This document shows positions 52,914 through 62,382 of a stretch of DNA of 64,000 nucleotides, in pieces (positions within the stretch are counted from its first letter, which is position 1; every line of letters starts with the position of its first letter). The DNA lies in the NCBI GenBank assembly GCA_049306095.1, contig JBAQPU010000058.1, positions 1 to 64,000 on the forward strand, in the 5' to 3' direction. This DNA comes from UBA2336 sp049306095 (GTDB taxonomy: Bacteria > Bacteroidota > Bacteroidia > Cytophagales > Cyclobacteriaceae). The notes under the pieces were generated by a model. The model was not told the origin of the DNA. It ran no database searches and saw only the letters and a program-made list of their open reading frames with translations. The position numbers and the translations under genes are program-made.

Positions 52914-53687
52914 ATGAGAATTGGAATGGCATTGTCGGGTGGGGGCGCAAAAGGTTTTGCCCATTTAGGTATTCTGAAAGCGTTGGAGGAAATGGGAGTG
53001 ACAATCAATGAGTTTTCAGGAACCAGTGCCGGAGCCATTGCCGGAGCATTCTATTGTTACGGACATAAGCCTGATCAGATTCTGGAGATCATTACCTCAA
53101 CAGGTTTTCTTAAATCGGTAAGGCCTGCCTGGTCATGGACAGGCTTATTAAGTATGGATGGATTTAAAGAAGTGATGCATCAATACTTGCCTGAGAATTC
53201 ATTTGAGAGCCTGAAATATCCCTTAACCGTTGCCGCAACTGAAATCCGTTTGGGTAAGATATCCTACTTTAATTCTGGCGAACTCATTTCACGGGTGATT
53301 GCATCATCCACCATTCCTGCCCTTTTTAATCCGATGACGTTGGATGGTCATGTTTATGTTGATGGCGGCATTATGGATAACCTGCCTGTTCGCCCCTTGG
53401 TGGGAAAATGTGATTTTATTATAGGAAGTCACACTAGCCCGGTGCAGGAACGATTCGAAATTAATAATGTCAAGGAAGTGACCGAGCGAAGTTTGCTGAT
53501 TGCCATTGGTGTAACGTCAAGTTTCAGCAAAGCGCAATGCAACCTCATTATTGAACCACCCGAACTGGCGAAGTTTAGTACACTGGACCTTTCGAAAGGA
53601 AAGGAAATTTTCGAGATTGGTTACAACTTTACCAAAGAGAATTTTAAGGAAATAGATTTTCAACTGAACCAACAAGCGCGTGCCTGA
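52914..53687 (+). CDS. Patatin-like phospholipase family protein
   Basis: The 257-residue protein is predicted to be a serine acyl hydrolase. It has the oxyanion loop GMALSGGGAKGFAHLGIL at the N-terminus, the nucleophile elbow GTSAGA (Ser at about 43) and the catalytic Asp in YVDGGIMDNLP, so the Ser-Asp dyad is complete. No signal peptide is present. Its end overlaps the urocanate hydratase start by 8 bases. Confidence 0.88.
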   Translation: MRIGMALSGGGAKGFAHLGILKALEEMGVTINEFSGTSAGAIAGAFYCYGHKPDQILEIITSTGFLKSVRPAWSWTGLLSMDGFKEVMHQYLPENSFESLKYPLTVAATEIRLGKISYFNSGELISRVIASSTIPALFNPMTLDGHVYVDGGIMDNLPVRPLVGKCDFIIGSHTSPVQERFEINNVKEVTERSLLIAIGVTSSFSKAQCNLIIEPPELAKFSTLDLSKGKEIFEIGYNFTKENFKEIDFQLNQQARA

Positions 53688-55689
53688 GTCATCATCATTT
53701 AAAAATCAAATCTTACAGGGAATTCCGGATGAGTTGCCACCCGTAAAACCAATTGATCCATCTGTAAGCCATGCCCCGAAAAGAAAAGACATTTTACCGT
53801 CCGATGAAAAGAAGCTAGCCGTACGAAATGCCCTGCGATATTTTCATCCGAAACATCATGAAATCTTAGCGAAAGAATTTTATCAGGAACTGATAATCTA
53901 CGGACGAATCTACATGTATCGTTTTCGGCCTGATTATGAAATGTATGCCCGGAGCATAGCAGAGTATCCTCATCAATCATTACAGGCTGCGTCTATTATG
54001 CTGATGATTCAGAATAATTTGAATCCTGCTGTTGCGCAGCATCCTCATGAACTGATTACCTACGGAGGTAATGGAGCGGTCTTTCAAAACTGGGCACAGT
54101 ACCTTCTTACCATGAAGTACCTGGCGATCATGACAGACGAGCAAACACTCCACATGTATTCGGGTCACCCGATGGGATTGTTTCCATCTTCTCAAGATGC
54201 TCCTCGTGTTGTGGTCACGAATGGTATGATGATTCCAAACTATTCATCGCAAGATGATTGGGAAAAATATAATGCGCTGGGCGTAACACAATACGGCCAA
54301 ATGACTGCCGGTTCGTATATGTACATCGGCCCGCAAGGCATTGTTCATGGAACGACCATTACCGTGTTAAATGGAGGCAGAAAGATTTCCAAAACGGGTG
54401 AGGGTTTGGCAGGGAAACTTTTTGTTACATCCGGATTAGGAGGTATGAGCGGAGCGCAACCAAAGGCCGGTAATATTGCAGGGTGTATCACCGTAGTTGC
54501 TGAAGTAAACTATAAAGCTACAGAGAAGCGCCATGAGCAAGGATGGGTTGACGAAGTGATCAATGACCTTAACCAGTTGGTAGCGCGTGTCAGAAAAGCG
54601 AAAGCGGATACCGAAATTGTTTCCATTGCTTACAATGGAAACATTGTGGATGTGTGGGAGAAATTCGATCAGGAAAATGTGTTTGTTGATTTAGGATCCG
54701 ATCAAACCTCCCTTCATAATCCGTGGGCAGGGGGATACTACCCGATGGGGTTAAGCTTCACGGAGTCAAATGACATGATGGCAAAAGATCCAGGCATGTT
54801 CAAACAAAAAGTTCAGGAGACGCTTCGCAGGCATGCAAACGCAGTAAACAAACATACTGCTAAGGGTACTTATTTCTTTGATTATGGAAATGCATTTCTG
54901 CTGGAAGCATCGCGGGCCGGGGCCGATGTAATGGCAGCGGATAAAATCAATTTCAGATACCCTTCCTATGTCCAGGATATCATGGGCCCGATGTGTTTTG
55001 ATTATGGCTTCGGACCTTTCCGGTGGGTATGTACATCTGGCAAAGCAGAAGATCTTGACTTAACAGATCGTATTGCACAAGAAGTATTGGAGGAGATTCT
55101 AAAATCGGCTCCTCAGGAAATTCACGGGCAACTTCAGGATAACATCAATTGGATAAAGCAAGCCAAAGAAAATAAGCTGGTAGTTGGTTCACAGGCACGC
55201 ATTCTTTACGCTGATTCCCTTGGAAGGATAAAAATTGCGGAAGCCTTTAACCAGGCAATTAAAGAAGGAAAAATTGGTCCGGTCGTATTAGGCCGCGATC
55301 ATCATGATGTATCAGGAACGGACAGTCCTTACAGGGAAACTTCCAATATTTATGATGGTTCGCGCTTTACAGCGGATATGGCTATTCACAATGTGATAGG
55401 CGATTCATTCAGGGGAGCTACCTGGGTTTCTATTCACAATGGCGGTGGAGTAGGCTGGGGGGAAGTAATCAACGGAGGCTTTGGTATGTTGTTGGATGGG
55501 AGCGATCATGCTAATAAAAGACTAAAAAGTATGCTATTTTACGATGTAAACAACGGTATTGCCAGAAGGGCATGGGCCGGTAACGACCATGCCATAGCAA
55601 CTATTGTAAGAGAAAACGAAAATCAGGAAAGGTTGAACGTAACAATCCCGCACAGGGTTTCACAAAGCCTGTTGAATGAACTAAAGTAA
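53680..55689 (+). CDS. hutU: Urocanate hydratase
   Basis: Hydrates urocanate to imidazolonepropionate in histidine breakdown. The 669-residue protein belongs to the long form seen in Bacteroidota and eukaryotes, longer than the about 555 residues of proteobacterial HutU. Motifs include YGGNGAVFQNWAQYLLTMKYL, HPMGLFPSSQDAPRVVVTNGMM, GLGGMSGAQPKAG and the NAD-binding FGPFRWVCTSGKAED. The start is GTG at 53680, 8 bases inside the patatin gene; MPESSSFKNQILQGIPDELP fits the family N-terminus. hutH, hutI and hutG are not nearby. Confidence 0.94.
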   Translation: MPESSSFKNQILQGIPDELPPVKPIDPSVSHAPKRKDILPSDEKKLAVRNALRYFHPKHHEILAKEFYQELIIYGRIYMYRFRPDYEMYARSIAEYPHQSLQAASIMLMIQNNLNPAVAQHPHELITYGGNGAVFQNWAQYLLTMKYLAIMTDEQTLHMYSGHPMGLFPSSQDAPRVVVTNGMMIPNYSSQDDWEKYNALGVTQYGQMTAGSYMYIGPQGIVHGTTITVLNGGRKISKTGEGLAGKLFVTSGLGGMSGAQPKAGNIAGCITVVAEVNYKATEKRHEQGWVDEVINDLNQLVARVRKAKADTEIVSIAYNGNIVDVWEKFDQENVFVDLGSDQTSLHNPWAGGYYPMGLSFTESNDMMAKDPGMFKQKVQETLRRHANAVNKHTAKGTYFFDYGNAFLLEASRAGADVMAADKINFRYPSYVQDIMGPMCFDYGFGPFRWVCTSGKAEDLDLTDRIAQEVLEEILKSAPQEIHGQLQDNINWIKQAKENKLVVGSQARILYADSLGRIKIAEAFNQAIKEGKIGPVVLGRDHHDVSGTDSPYRETSNIYDGSRFTADMAIHNVIGDSFRGATWVSIHNGGGVGWGEVINGGFGMLLDGSDHANKRLKSMLFYDVNNGIARRAWAGNDHAIATIVRENENQERLNVTIPHRVSQSLLNELK

Positions 55690-55721
55690 TTCAATCATAA
55701 TTTTATATTCCTTGTACAGCA

Positions 55722-55752
55722 TTTGTTGTTGTGAGAAAATTATTGATATTTG
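55722..55752 (+). promoter_or_regulatory. Possible promoter of the first barrel gene
   Basis: TTTG (55722-55725), 19 bp, then GATATTTG (55745-55752), one mismatch from TAnnTTTG, 26 bp before the ATG at 55778. Confidence 0.55.
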
Positions 55753-55777
55753 CTTAATTAAAAACCCAATTTTAACT

Positions 55778-56338
55778 ATGAAAAAATTATTATTAACAGT
55801 CTTCGCTGCTTGCATGGTGTTTGCAGCTTCTGCTCAGCTTTCAGGTGGGTTAAAGGCCGGTGTAAACTTGGCTAGTCTAAAATCAGAAGCGGGTGGCCAA
55901 GATGAATCTGAAAATGGAACTAGTTTTCACATTGGAGCTTATGCTAATTTTGGATTAAGCGATGCTCTTTCGCTTCAACCAGAATTACTTTATAATTCTA
56001 TTGATATAGATGGCGATAAACTAAACTATATCAGTGTTCCAGTAATGTTCCTGTACGGTTTTTCAGATAACAAGTTTAATGTTCAAGCTGGTCCTGAAAT
56101 TGGATTGCTTATGGGAACTGACCCTGAAGAGTTGAAAAGTCAAGATTTTGTAACTGGTACTAACTTTACTTTGAACGTAGGGGCTGGTGCAAACTTCGGA
56201 AAATTTAATGTAACTGCCAGATATGGAATCGGATTGTCAAATATCGCGGGTGACGCTTTGAAAGATTTGTCTGATGACTATAAAGCAAAAATCAGCAACT
56301 TCCAGATATCCCTTGGATACAAATTATTCGGTGAATAA
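55778..56338 (+). CDS. PorT-like outer-membrane beta-barrel protein 1
   Basis: The 186-residue protein has a signal peptide (KKLLLTVFAACMVFAASAQ) and a small barrel of alternating strands: SGGLKAGVNLASLKS, SFHIGAYANFGLSDALSLQPELLYNS, ISVPVMFLYGF and the C-terminal FQISLGYKLFGE. It is the first of three tandem paralogues. The start at 55778 is chosen for its signal peptide over 55712. Confidence 0.8.
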   Translation: MKKLLLTVFAACMVFAASAQLSGGLKAGVNLASLKSEAGGQDESENGTSFHIGAYANFGLSDALSLQPELLYNSIDIDGDKLNYISVPVMFLYGFSDNKFNVQAGPEIGLLMGTDPEELKSQDFVTGTNFTLNVGAGANFGKFNVTARYGIGLSNIAGDALKDLSDDYKAKISNFQISLGYKLFGE

Positions 56339-56365
56339 TTATCAATAAAAAATATTTAGGTAAAG

Positions 56366-56393
56366 GCCACGTTATTCAATGTGGCTTTTTTTT
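56366..56393 (+). terminator. Terminator between barrel genes 1 and 2
   Basis: GCCAC (56366-56370) and GTGGC (56381-56385) extend into GTT/AAT around ATTC, followed by eight T. The next ATG is only 28 bp further, so some read-through or a very short leader must serve gene 2. Confidence 0.8.
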
Positions 56394-56420
56394 GTGTTGA
56401 ACAGTAAAACAAAAAGTAGT

Positions 56421-57026
56421 ATGAAAAAGATTATGTTTCTGGCAATTATGCTTTACAGTACTCAAGTGGTGCTTGCGCAGGTGTCAGGAGGAATAAAGGG
56501 AGGAATAAATCTAACGAATCAGAAGTGGGAAGTTGAGTTCCAGGGTGATTCAGACTCGGAAAAATATAACGGAACGGGATTCCATATTGGAGGATACCTC
56601 ACAAAATCATTGAGTGATGTAGTTACCCTGCAACCCGAGTTGATGTTTAATGTGTTGAAGGCAGATGTAGAAGATGAGGATTTTACAATGAATTACATCA
56701 GCTTGCCGATTATGTTGGGCTATGGTGTTGAGAACAACAAATTGATCTTACAAGCCGGCCCACAGCTTGGGGTCCTCTTATCAACCGACCCGGAAGAGAT
56801 GAAGGAAGATGATGCAATAAAGGCTATTGATTTTTCGTTCAACTTTGGTGGAACGATAAACTTTGACAAACTTAACCTGTCGGTGCGCTATTCACTTGGA
56901 TTGGCCAATCTTACTGGAGACGCTTTGATAGATGAACTGGAAGCCTTCTTAGGAGAAGATATTGATCTTAAAATAAAAAATAATAACCTGCAACTTTCGG
57001 TTGGGTATAAGTTGTTTGGTAAATGA
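56421..57026 (+). CDS. PorT-like outer-membrane beta-barrel protein 2
   Basis: The 201-residue paralogue has a signal peptide (MKKIMFLAIMLYSTQVVLAQ), VSGGIKGGINLTNQKW, FHIGGYLTKSLSDVVTLQPELMFN and the same YKLFGK ending as gene 1. It is acidic in the loops. It begins right after the terminator of gene 1. Confidence 0.8.
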   Translation: MKKIMFLAIMLYSTQVVLAQVSGGIKGGINLTNQKWEVEFQGDSDSEKYNGTGFHIGGYLTKSLSDVVTLQPELMFNVLKADVEDEDFTMNYISLPIMLGYGVENNKLILQAGPQLGVLLSTDPEEMKEDDAIKAIDFSFNFGGTINFDKLNLSVRYSLGLANLTGDALIDELEAFLGEDIDLKIKNNNLQLSVGYKLFGK

Positions 57027-57058
57027 TTATATTTAGCATGAACAAAAACTAAACTAGT

Positions 57059-57637
57059 ATGAAGAAGTTGCTGATTGTTATTTTATTATCGGTAGCAGGC
57101 TATGGCGGGTACGCACAAGCACAAGTTGCCATTGGACTAAAAGCTGGCGTTAATTTATCAAAACTTAATACAGATGATGCTGGCGCCAATACCAGTAATA
57201 TCACTGCCTTTCATGGTGGAGCTTTCGCTCTTTTCAAGCTTACAAAAATAGGGATTCAAACTGAACTGTTATTTTCTCAGCAAGGATCTAAAGTTGAAGA
57301 TATCAGTGGTGATCTGCAGGATTTGAAAATGAGCTATATGACCATACCCGTAATGGTAAAGTTTTATCTGGCAGGCGGATTTAACCTTCAGGCTGGGCCA
57401 CAATTTGGCTTTTTAAATTCTGCCGAGTTTGATGGAGATGATGTGAAGGGCTCTTTTAAAAATTCTGACATCAGCGCAAATCTGGGGGTTGCATGGGATG
57501 CTCCTTTCGGGATTGTATTGGATGCACGTTACAATATCGGTTTGTCTGATATTAGCGATGACACAACGCTTGGAGAATTGAAGAGTGGCGTATTCCAGTT
57601 TTCGGTAGGTTATAAGCTTATCAAGCTTGGAAAGTGA
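57059..57637 (+). CDS. PorT-like outer-membrane beta-barrel protein 3
   Basis: The 192-residue paralogue has a signal peptide (MKKLLIVILLSVAGYGGYAQ), AIGLKAGVNLSKLNTDD, FHGGAFALFKLTKIGIQTELLFS, MTIPVMVKFYLAGGFNLQAGPQFG and the ending FSVGYKLIKLGK. It is more diverged than the first two. A bidirectional hairpin follows before tyrS. Confidence 0.8.
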   Translation: MKKLLIVILLSVAGYGGYAQAQVAIGLKAGVNLSKLNTDDAGANTSNITAFHGGAFALFKLTKIGIQTELLFSQQGSKVEDISGDLQDLKMSYMTIPVMVKFYLAGGFNLQAGPQFGFLNSAEFDGDDVKGSFKNSDISANLGVAWDAPFGIVLDARYNIGLSDISDDTTLGELKSGVFQFSVGYKLIKLGK

Positions 57638-57644
57638 TCTATTA

Positions 57645-57675
57645 AGTAGAGGCGCACAAGTATGCGCCTTCTACT
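57645..57675. terminator. Hairpin between barrel gene 3 and tyrS
   Basis: AGTAGAGGCGCA and TGCGCCTTCTACT pair with a one-base bulge across a 6-base loop. It can serve both convergent genes. Confidence 0.75.
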
Positions 57676-57678
57676 TCC

Positions 57679-58962
57679 TTATTGAATAATAATTAAGTTA
57701 TAATTCTTCTTCCCTTTTTGTGCCAGCAGGTACTTGCCATAAAGTAAATCATCTGCCGTTAGTTTTCTGTCGAGACTAATCTTCTCTTTGTTGATACTCA
57801 CACCATTCCCCTGAATGGCTTTGCGTGCTTCACCTTTTGATGTATAGATAGAAGTTTTTTCACCCAGTAAACTTACCGGATCAATGCCATCGGCAATGAC
57901 ATCTTTTGATAATTTGAAAGTAATAGACTCATCAAACGCATCTTCAATTTCTTGCTCAGCGAGAGTTTTAAAGGCTTCAAATGAGTTGCCAAAAAGAATG
58001 TCGGTGGTTTCCTGAGCTCGTTTTAAATTTTCCGATCCATGTACCCGGGCGGTAATATCTTCTGCCAGTGCTTTTTGAAGCTTTCGTAATTGAGGTGCAG
58101 CAGCATGCTCAGCTTCAATTGACTCGATTTCTTCTTTTTCTTTCAATGAGAAGATGCGTATGAAATTCGGAGCATCTGCATCCGAAACATTCAACCAATA
58201 CTGATAAAATTTGTAGGGTGAGGTTTTTTTAGGATCGAGCCACACGCTTCCACCTTCTGTTTTACCAAACTTGGTACCATCAGCTTTGGTGATGAGCTTC
58301 GTAGTTAATGCGAAGGCATCACCGTTCGCCTTTCGCCTGATTAACTCAGTTCCCGTTACAATATTGCCCCACTGATCGGAACCTCCCATTTGAAGTTTAC
58401 AGTTCTTATGCTGATTGAGCCAGTAGAAGTCATAGCCCTGAACAAGTTGGTAGGTAAATTCTGTGAACGATATTCCTGCATCGGATTCAAGTCGCTTCCT
58501 TACCGAGTCTTTCGCCATCATGTAACTTACGGTAATGTGCTTACCAACATCGCGAATGAAATCCAGGAACTTAAAATCTTTAAACCAGTCGTAGTTATTA
58601 ACCATCTCCGCACCACTGCTGCCTGTAAAGTCGAGGAATTTTTCAAGTTGCGTACGAACACAAGCAACATTATGGTTCAACACTTCTTCCGAAAGCAGGT
58701 TACGCTCGGCAGATTTCCCGGAAGGGTCACCTACCATTCCGGTAGCTCCGCCCACCAGGGCAACCGGCTTATGGCCACATCGCTGAAAGTGAACGAGGGT
58801 CATAATCTGAACGAGATGCCCGATATGCAGCGAGTCGGCTGTCGGGTCAAAGCCAATATACCCTGCGGTGCTTTCTTTCTTTAATTGTTCTTTGGTTCCC
58901 GGCATGATGTCGTGCAACATGCCGCGCCAGCGAAGCTCCTCTATAAAATCTAATTTGCTCAT
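57679..58962 (-). CDS. tyrS: Tyrosyl-tRNA synthetase
   Basis: Charges tRNA-Tyr. The 427-residue class I synthetase has the HIGH motif in FDPTADSLHIGHLVQIM, the substrate segment QMGGSDQWGNIVTGTELI, the KMSKS-equivalent DGTKFGKTEGG, and a C-terminal S4 RNA-binding domain (about 350-425, ARKAIQGNGVSINKEKI). A -7 box (TATATTTG on the minus strand) lies 20 bp before the ATG. Confidence 0.96.
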   Translation of the reverse strand: MSKLDFIEELRWRGMLHDIMPGTKEQLKKESTAGYIGFDPTADSLHIGHLVQIMTLVHFQRCGHKPVALVGGATGMVGDPSGKSAERNLLSEEVLNHNVACVRTQLEKFLDFTGSSGAEMVNNYDWFKDFKFLDFIRDVGKHITVSYMMAKDSVRKRLESDAGISFTEFTYQLVQGYDFYWLNQHKNCKLQMGGSDQWGNIVTGTELIRRKANGDAFALTTKLITKADGTKFGKTEGGSVWLDPKKTSPYKFYQYWLNVSDADAPNFIRIFSLKEKEEIESIEAEHAAAPQLRKLQKALAEDITARVHGSENLKRAQETTDILFGNSFEAFKTLAEQEIEDAFDESITFKLSKDVIADGIDPVSLLGEKTSIYTSKGEARKAIQGNGVSINKEKISLDRKLTADDLLYGKYLLAQKGKKNYNLIIIQ

Positions 58963-58982
58963 TCAGTGAACGGATTTCCGTG

Positions 58983-58990
58983 CAAATATA
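58983..58990 (-). promoter_or_regulatory. -7 element of tyrS
   Basis: On the minus strand this reads TATATTTG, a full match to TAnnTTTG. No clear -33 TTTG is visible. Confidence 0.5.
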
Positions 58991-59031
58991 GGAAAGCCGT
59001 TCATTGATTTTACATCGGTAAGAATTGCTTT

Positions 59032-59694
59032 CTACATTCCTTTAATTGCTTTCTTTTTTTTCTGATTGAGACGATACAACGAAGGGAGATCGGCCATGTC
59101 TTTAAAGGTCACTTTAAGATCTTTAATGATACCATCCCGGATATCATACGCCCATCCATGAATATGCAGGGGCTGGTTTCGTTCCCATGCATTTTGCACA
59201 ATGGTGGTTTTGCCAAGGTCATGCACTTGCTCAATCACATTCAACTCGACAAATCTTCGGCCACGAGCGGTAGTATCCTTGATGGCATCCAGTTCTTTGG
59301 CGTGAAGGCGGTAAACATCTTTTATGTGTCGCAGCCAATTATCAATCAGTCCGTATTGCTGATGACTCATGGCAGCCAGAACACCACCGCACCCATAATG
59401 CCCGCACACGATGATGTGTTTTACTTTTAGGACTTCTACCGCGTATGACAATACACTCAACAGATTCATATCGGTGTGAATAACCATATTGGCAATATTC
59501 CGATGTACAAACATGTCGCCCGGTTTGGTGCCTGTAATTTGATTAGCCGGAACGCGGCTATCGGAACAGCCAATCCATAAATATTCAGGGTTTTGCCTGG
59601 TAGCAAGGTCTTCAAAGAAGTCAGGGTCTTTATTCTTTTCAAGCAGCGCCCATGCTTTATTATTTTCCAGTAATTTTTTATATGATCTTTCCAT
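59032..59694 (-). CDS. can: Beta-class carbonic anhydrase
   Basis: Interconverts CO2 and bicarbonate. The 220-residue protein has the zinc and catalytic residues C43, D45 and R47 in IGCSDSRVPANQI, HRNIANMV, and the His and Cys zinc ligands in CGHYGCGGV. It follows the SulP transporter gene by 14 bp on the same strand, so the two are probably co-transcribed and act together on bicarbonate. Confidence 0.94.
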   Translation of the reverse strand: MERSYKKLLENNKAWALLEKNKDPDFFEDLATRQNPEYLWIGCSDSRVPANQITGTKPGDMFVHRNIANMVIHTDMNLLSVLSYAVEVLKVKHIIVCGHYGCGGVLAAMSHQQYGLIDNWLRHIKDVYRLHAKELDAIKDTTARGRRFVELNVIEQVHDLGKTTIVQNAWERNQPLHIHGWAYDIRDGIIKDLKVTFKDMADLPSLYRLNQKKKKAIKGM

Positions 59695-59708
59695 TGGTAT
59701 AGGTTTAA

Positions 59709-61286
59709 TTAATGAGCGGCTACCCCGTTAAAGGTAGGTATGTTTTTTAATTCCAGGTTAATTTTTTTTAATTCGGCTGTGCTCTTAAAGTCGTTAATCA
59801 CTTCGACCACATCCATATCTATGTTGTGCGATTTGGTACCATCAATGACCACAGTGGAGTTTTCCGGCAACTCATCCAGGGTTGACATAATGCTTCCTTT
59901 ATTCAGGAAAGAAACTTCTTCAGCCAATTGAATGATAATCTTGTCTTCCTCGTGGTGCTCCTCTTCAAGGTAGGTATAGGCACGTTTGAAATTGTTCCGA
60001 AGAATGAAGAAAATTGAAACGGCCATTCCAATGGCAATGCCCTTCAATAAATCGGAAAATTGAATGGCAACCACGGTTACAATAAACGGAAGAAACTGAT
60101 CCCATCCCAGCCGGTACATGGATTTGAACAAGGAAACTTTAGCCAGTTTATAACCCACCAATAAGAGGAGGGCAGCCAGGCAGGAAAGTGGTATCTTATT
60201 CAGAAATGGCGCCAAAACGATTACGCTCAATAATAAAAGCGCTCCGTGCGTGATGGATGAAAGTTTTGTTTTTGCACCGGCATTGATGTTGGCCGAACTC
60301 CTGACGATAACAGCAGTCAGCGGCAAACCACCAATTAATCCTGAGATAAAATTTCCTAAACCCTGGGCTTTTAACTCGCGGTTGGTAGGTGTGTTTCGCT
60401 TGTAGGGGTCCAACTTATCAGTTGCCTCCACACTCAGCAGCGACTCTAAACTTGCAATGATGGCAATGGTTATGGCAACAACGTAAATTTTATAATTACT
60501 GAAAGTCGAAAAATCAGGAAGTGTAAATTGCCCTACAAATCCTTCAACCGAGTTCGCGACAGGAAGTTGAACAAGTTTATCGCCTGTTAAGGACAACACG
60601 CTGTTGGTTGTGTCGAACAAACCATTCACAACAATCCCGACAATAACCGCAATTAAAGCGCCCGGAACGAATTTAAAGAACGAGTACTTTTGAAGAAAAG
60701 GCCGTTCCCAAAGAATTAAAATCAACAGGGAAATTCCGGCAATAACAACAGCCCCCGGATGAATATGGTTGAGCGAGTTCAGAATTTCGGAAAATGTATT
60801 CTCACCATCAGTCTGTATAAAATTAAAGTCGCCTTCGTTGTCTACATCATAACCAACTGCATGCGGAATTTGCTTCAGAATTAAAATAATTCCGATGGCG
60901 GCCAGCATTCCTTTGATAACGTTTGACGGAAAATAATAGGCGACAATGCCCGCCTTTAAGTAGCCCAGGGCTATTTGAATCAATCCTGCCAAGGCAACCG
61001 CAAGCAAAAAGGATTGGTAACTGCCTAAATCCTGTATAGCAGTATACACAATTACGGTGAGGCCGGCAGCCGGACCGCTAACACCTAACGAGGAACCACT
61101 GGTAAAAGCCACCACTGTTCCTCCAATGATGCCGGCTATTATTCCTGAAAACAACGGGGCACCTGAAGCCAGGGCAATACCTAAACAAAGCGGTAAAGCC
61201 ACCAGGAATACAACCAGGCCCGATGGGATATCACTTTTAAAATATTTAAAAGTTAATCCTTCAATTTTGTCATTTAGAATTTGCAT
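59709..61286 (-). CDS. SulP family anion transporter, probably bicarbonate
   Basis: The 525-residue inner-membrane carrier has about 10-12 helices (SDIPSGLVVFLVALPLCLGIALASGAPLFSG at the start, then GGTVVAFTSGSSLGVSGPAAG) and a C-terminal STAS domain (about 430-520: STVVIDGTKSHNIDMDVVEVINDF). SulP members carry sulfate, bicarbonate or other anions. The adjacent carbonic anhydrase favours bicarbonate (inference from context). Confidence 0.88.
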   Translation of the reverse strand: MQILNDKIEGLTFKYFKSDIPSGLVVFLVALPLCLGIALASGAPLFSGIIAGIIGGTVVAFTSGSSLGVSGPAAGLTVIVYTAIQDLGSYQSFLLAVALAGLIQIALGYLKAGIVAYYFPSNVIKGMLAAIGIILILKQIPHAVGYDVDNEGDFNFIQTDGENTFSEILNSLNHIHPGAVVIAGISLLILILWERPFLQKYSFFKFVPGALIAVIVGIVVNGLFDTTNSVLSLTGDKLVQLPVANSVEGFVGQFTLPDFSTFSNYKIYVVAITIAIIASLESLLSVEATDKLDPYKRNTPTNRELKAQGLGNFISGLIGGLPLTAVIVRSSANINAGAKTKLSSITHGALLLLSVIVLAPFLNKIPLSCLAALLLLVGYKLAKVSLFKSMYRLGWDQFLPFIVTVVAIQFSDLLKGIAIGMAVSIFFILRNNFKRAYTYLEEEHHEEDKIIIQLAEEVSFLNKGSIMSTLDELPENSTVVIDGTKSHNIDMDVVEVINDFKSTAELKKINLELKNIPTFNGVAAH

Positions 61287-61414
61287 AAAAAATATGTTAA
61301 ACCAACATGATCTCCTGTTGAGATGAAGGTCACATTTTTAAATAATACGGTAATAAATTTACTGCTACACAGCGCAACCCACAGTAACGCTGCCGAAGCC
61401 CATGAAAAGAGGGC

Positions 61415-61774
61415 CTAAGAAAAGAAAGTAAAGTCGGGAGGTGGGGTAAAGGTCAGCGAATAATTAGCATGCGGGTAAAGGTTTTCCCACGTATGATTGG
61501 CCTTCTCGGCAATCAGAAATAGTGACTGATGAATTTGAACCTGCAGGGTAAGAAAATAACCATCTTTTACACCTGCCTCGCCTTTGGCTGATTCTCCATC
61601 GCGCTCTTCTTCAAAGCCGCTGCTGGAGACAAGTTTGGCGATATTCTCAATTAATCCCCGGTCTGAAATTTTGAGTGCCGATACCTCAGCAAGGAAAAAG
61701 CTCATATTGAGGAACATCGCGCCCGTGATAAACGCAAATAACCTCACCAAACTTCGCTGTCTGAACGCATCCAT
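61415..61774 (-). CDS. Hypothetical protein with one membrane segment
   Basis: The 119-residue protein has an N-terminal hydrophobic segment (LVRLFAFITGAMFLNMSFFLAEVSAL) that could be a signal or anchor, an acidic central part (GFEEERDGESAKGEAG) and a C-terminal part with ANYSLTFTPPPDFTFFS. No family is recognised. It stands alone, 128 bp upstream of the SulP gene on the same strand. Confidence 0.6.
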   Translation of the reverse strand: MDAFRQRSLVRLFAFITGAMFLNMSFFLAEVSALKISDRGLIENIAKLVSSSGFEEERDGESAKGEAGVKDGYFLTLQVQIHQSLFLIAEKANHTWENLYPHANYSLTFTPPPDFTFFS

Positions 61775-61909
61775 GCTGCAAATTTAAAAATTTTTTTTAC
61801 TCTAATTTCTATTTAATATAATCGAACCGTAAACATCCATTTTTAAAAAAGAACCACCTGTTCGAATGTGCATCTGATAAAAACGTTAGAACTCAATAAA
61901 AGTTTAATT

Positions 61910-62380
61910 ATGAAACAACCCGATTCCCTTAACCTTGTTGCCGATTTCCACCGAACCTTTAAGCATCCCATTCTTGAAAACCCTGCTATACCTCCCGAAG
62001 ACAGGTGTAAACTACGGGTTGCTTTGATCGCAGAAGAACTGAAGGAGTTAGAAGTGGCTATTCTGGAAAAAGATATTGTTGAAGTAGCCGATGCCTTGTG
62101 CGACATCCAATATGTTCTGTCAGGCGCAATCCTGGAATTTGGTCTGGGTACTAAATTCGCAACGCTTTTTGAAGAAGTCCAACGCTCGAATATGAGCAAA
62201 GCCTGCATGAATGAAGAAGAAGCCATATCAACTGTTGAGTTTTACCGGAAGAAGGATGGAACAGAGTGCTACTATAAAGAAGAGGCAGGCAAATGGCTGG
62301 TGTACAGGAAAAGCGATAATAAAACCATTAAGTCTATCAATTATTCCCCCGCAAACCTGGAAAAGATTCTGGGCAAGTAA
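61910..62380 (+). CDS. MazG-like nucleoside triphosphate pyrophosphohydrolase
   Basis: The 156-residue protein has the all-alpha NTP-PPase pattern: FHRTFKHPILENPAIPPEDRCKLRVALIAEELKELEVAILEKD, then VEVADALCDIQYVLSGAILEFG, with the EExxE and ExxD metal-binding arrangement. It should hydrolyse NTPs or dNTPs to monophosphates, perhaps as house cleaning. The start at 61910 is chosen over 61868. Confidence 0.83.
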   Translation: MKQPDSLNLVADFHRTFKHPILENPAIPPEDRCKLRVALIAEELKELEVAILEKDIVEVADALCDIQYVLSGAILEFGLGTKFATLFEEVQRSNMSKACMNEEEAISTVEFYRKKDGTECYYKEEAGKWLVYRKSDNKTIKSINYSPANLEKILGK

Positions 62381-62382
62381 GA

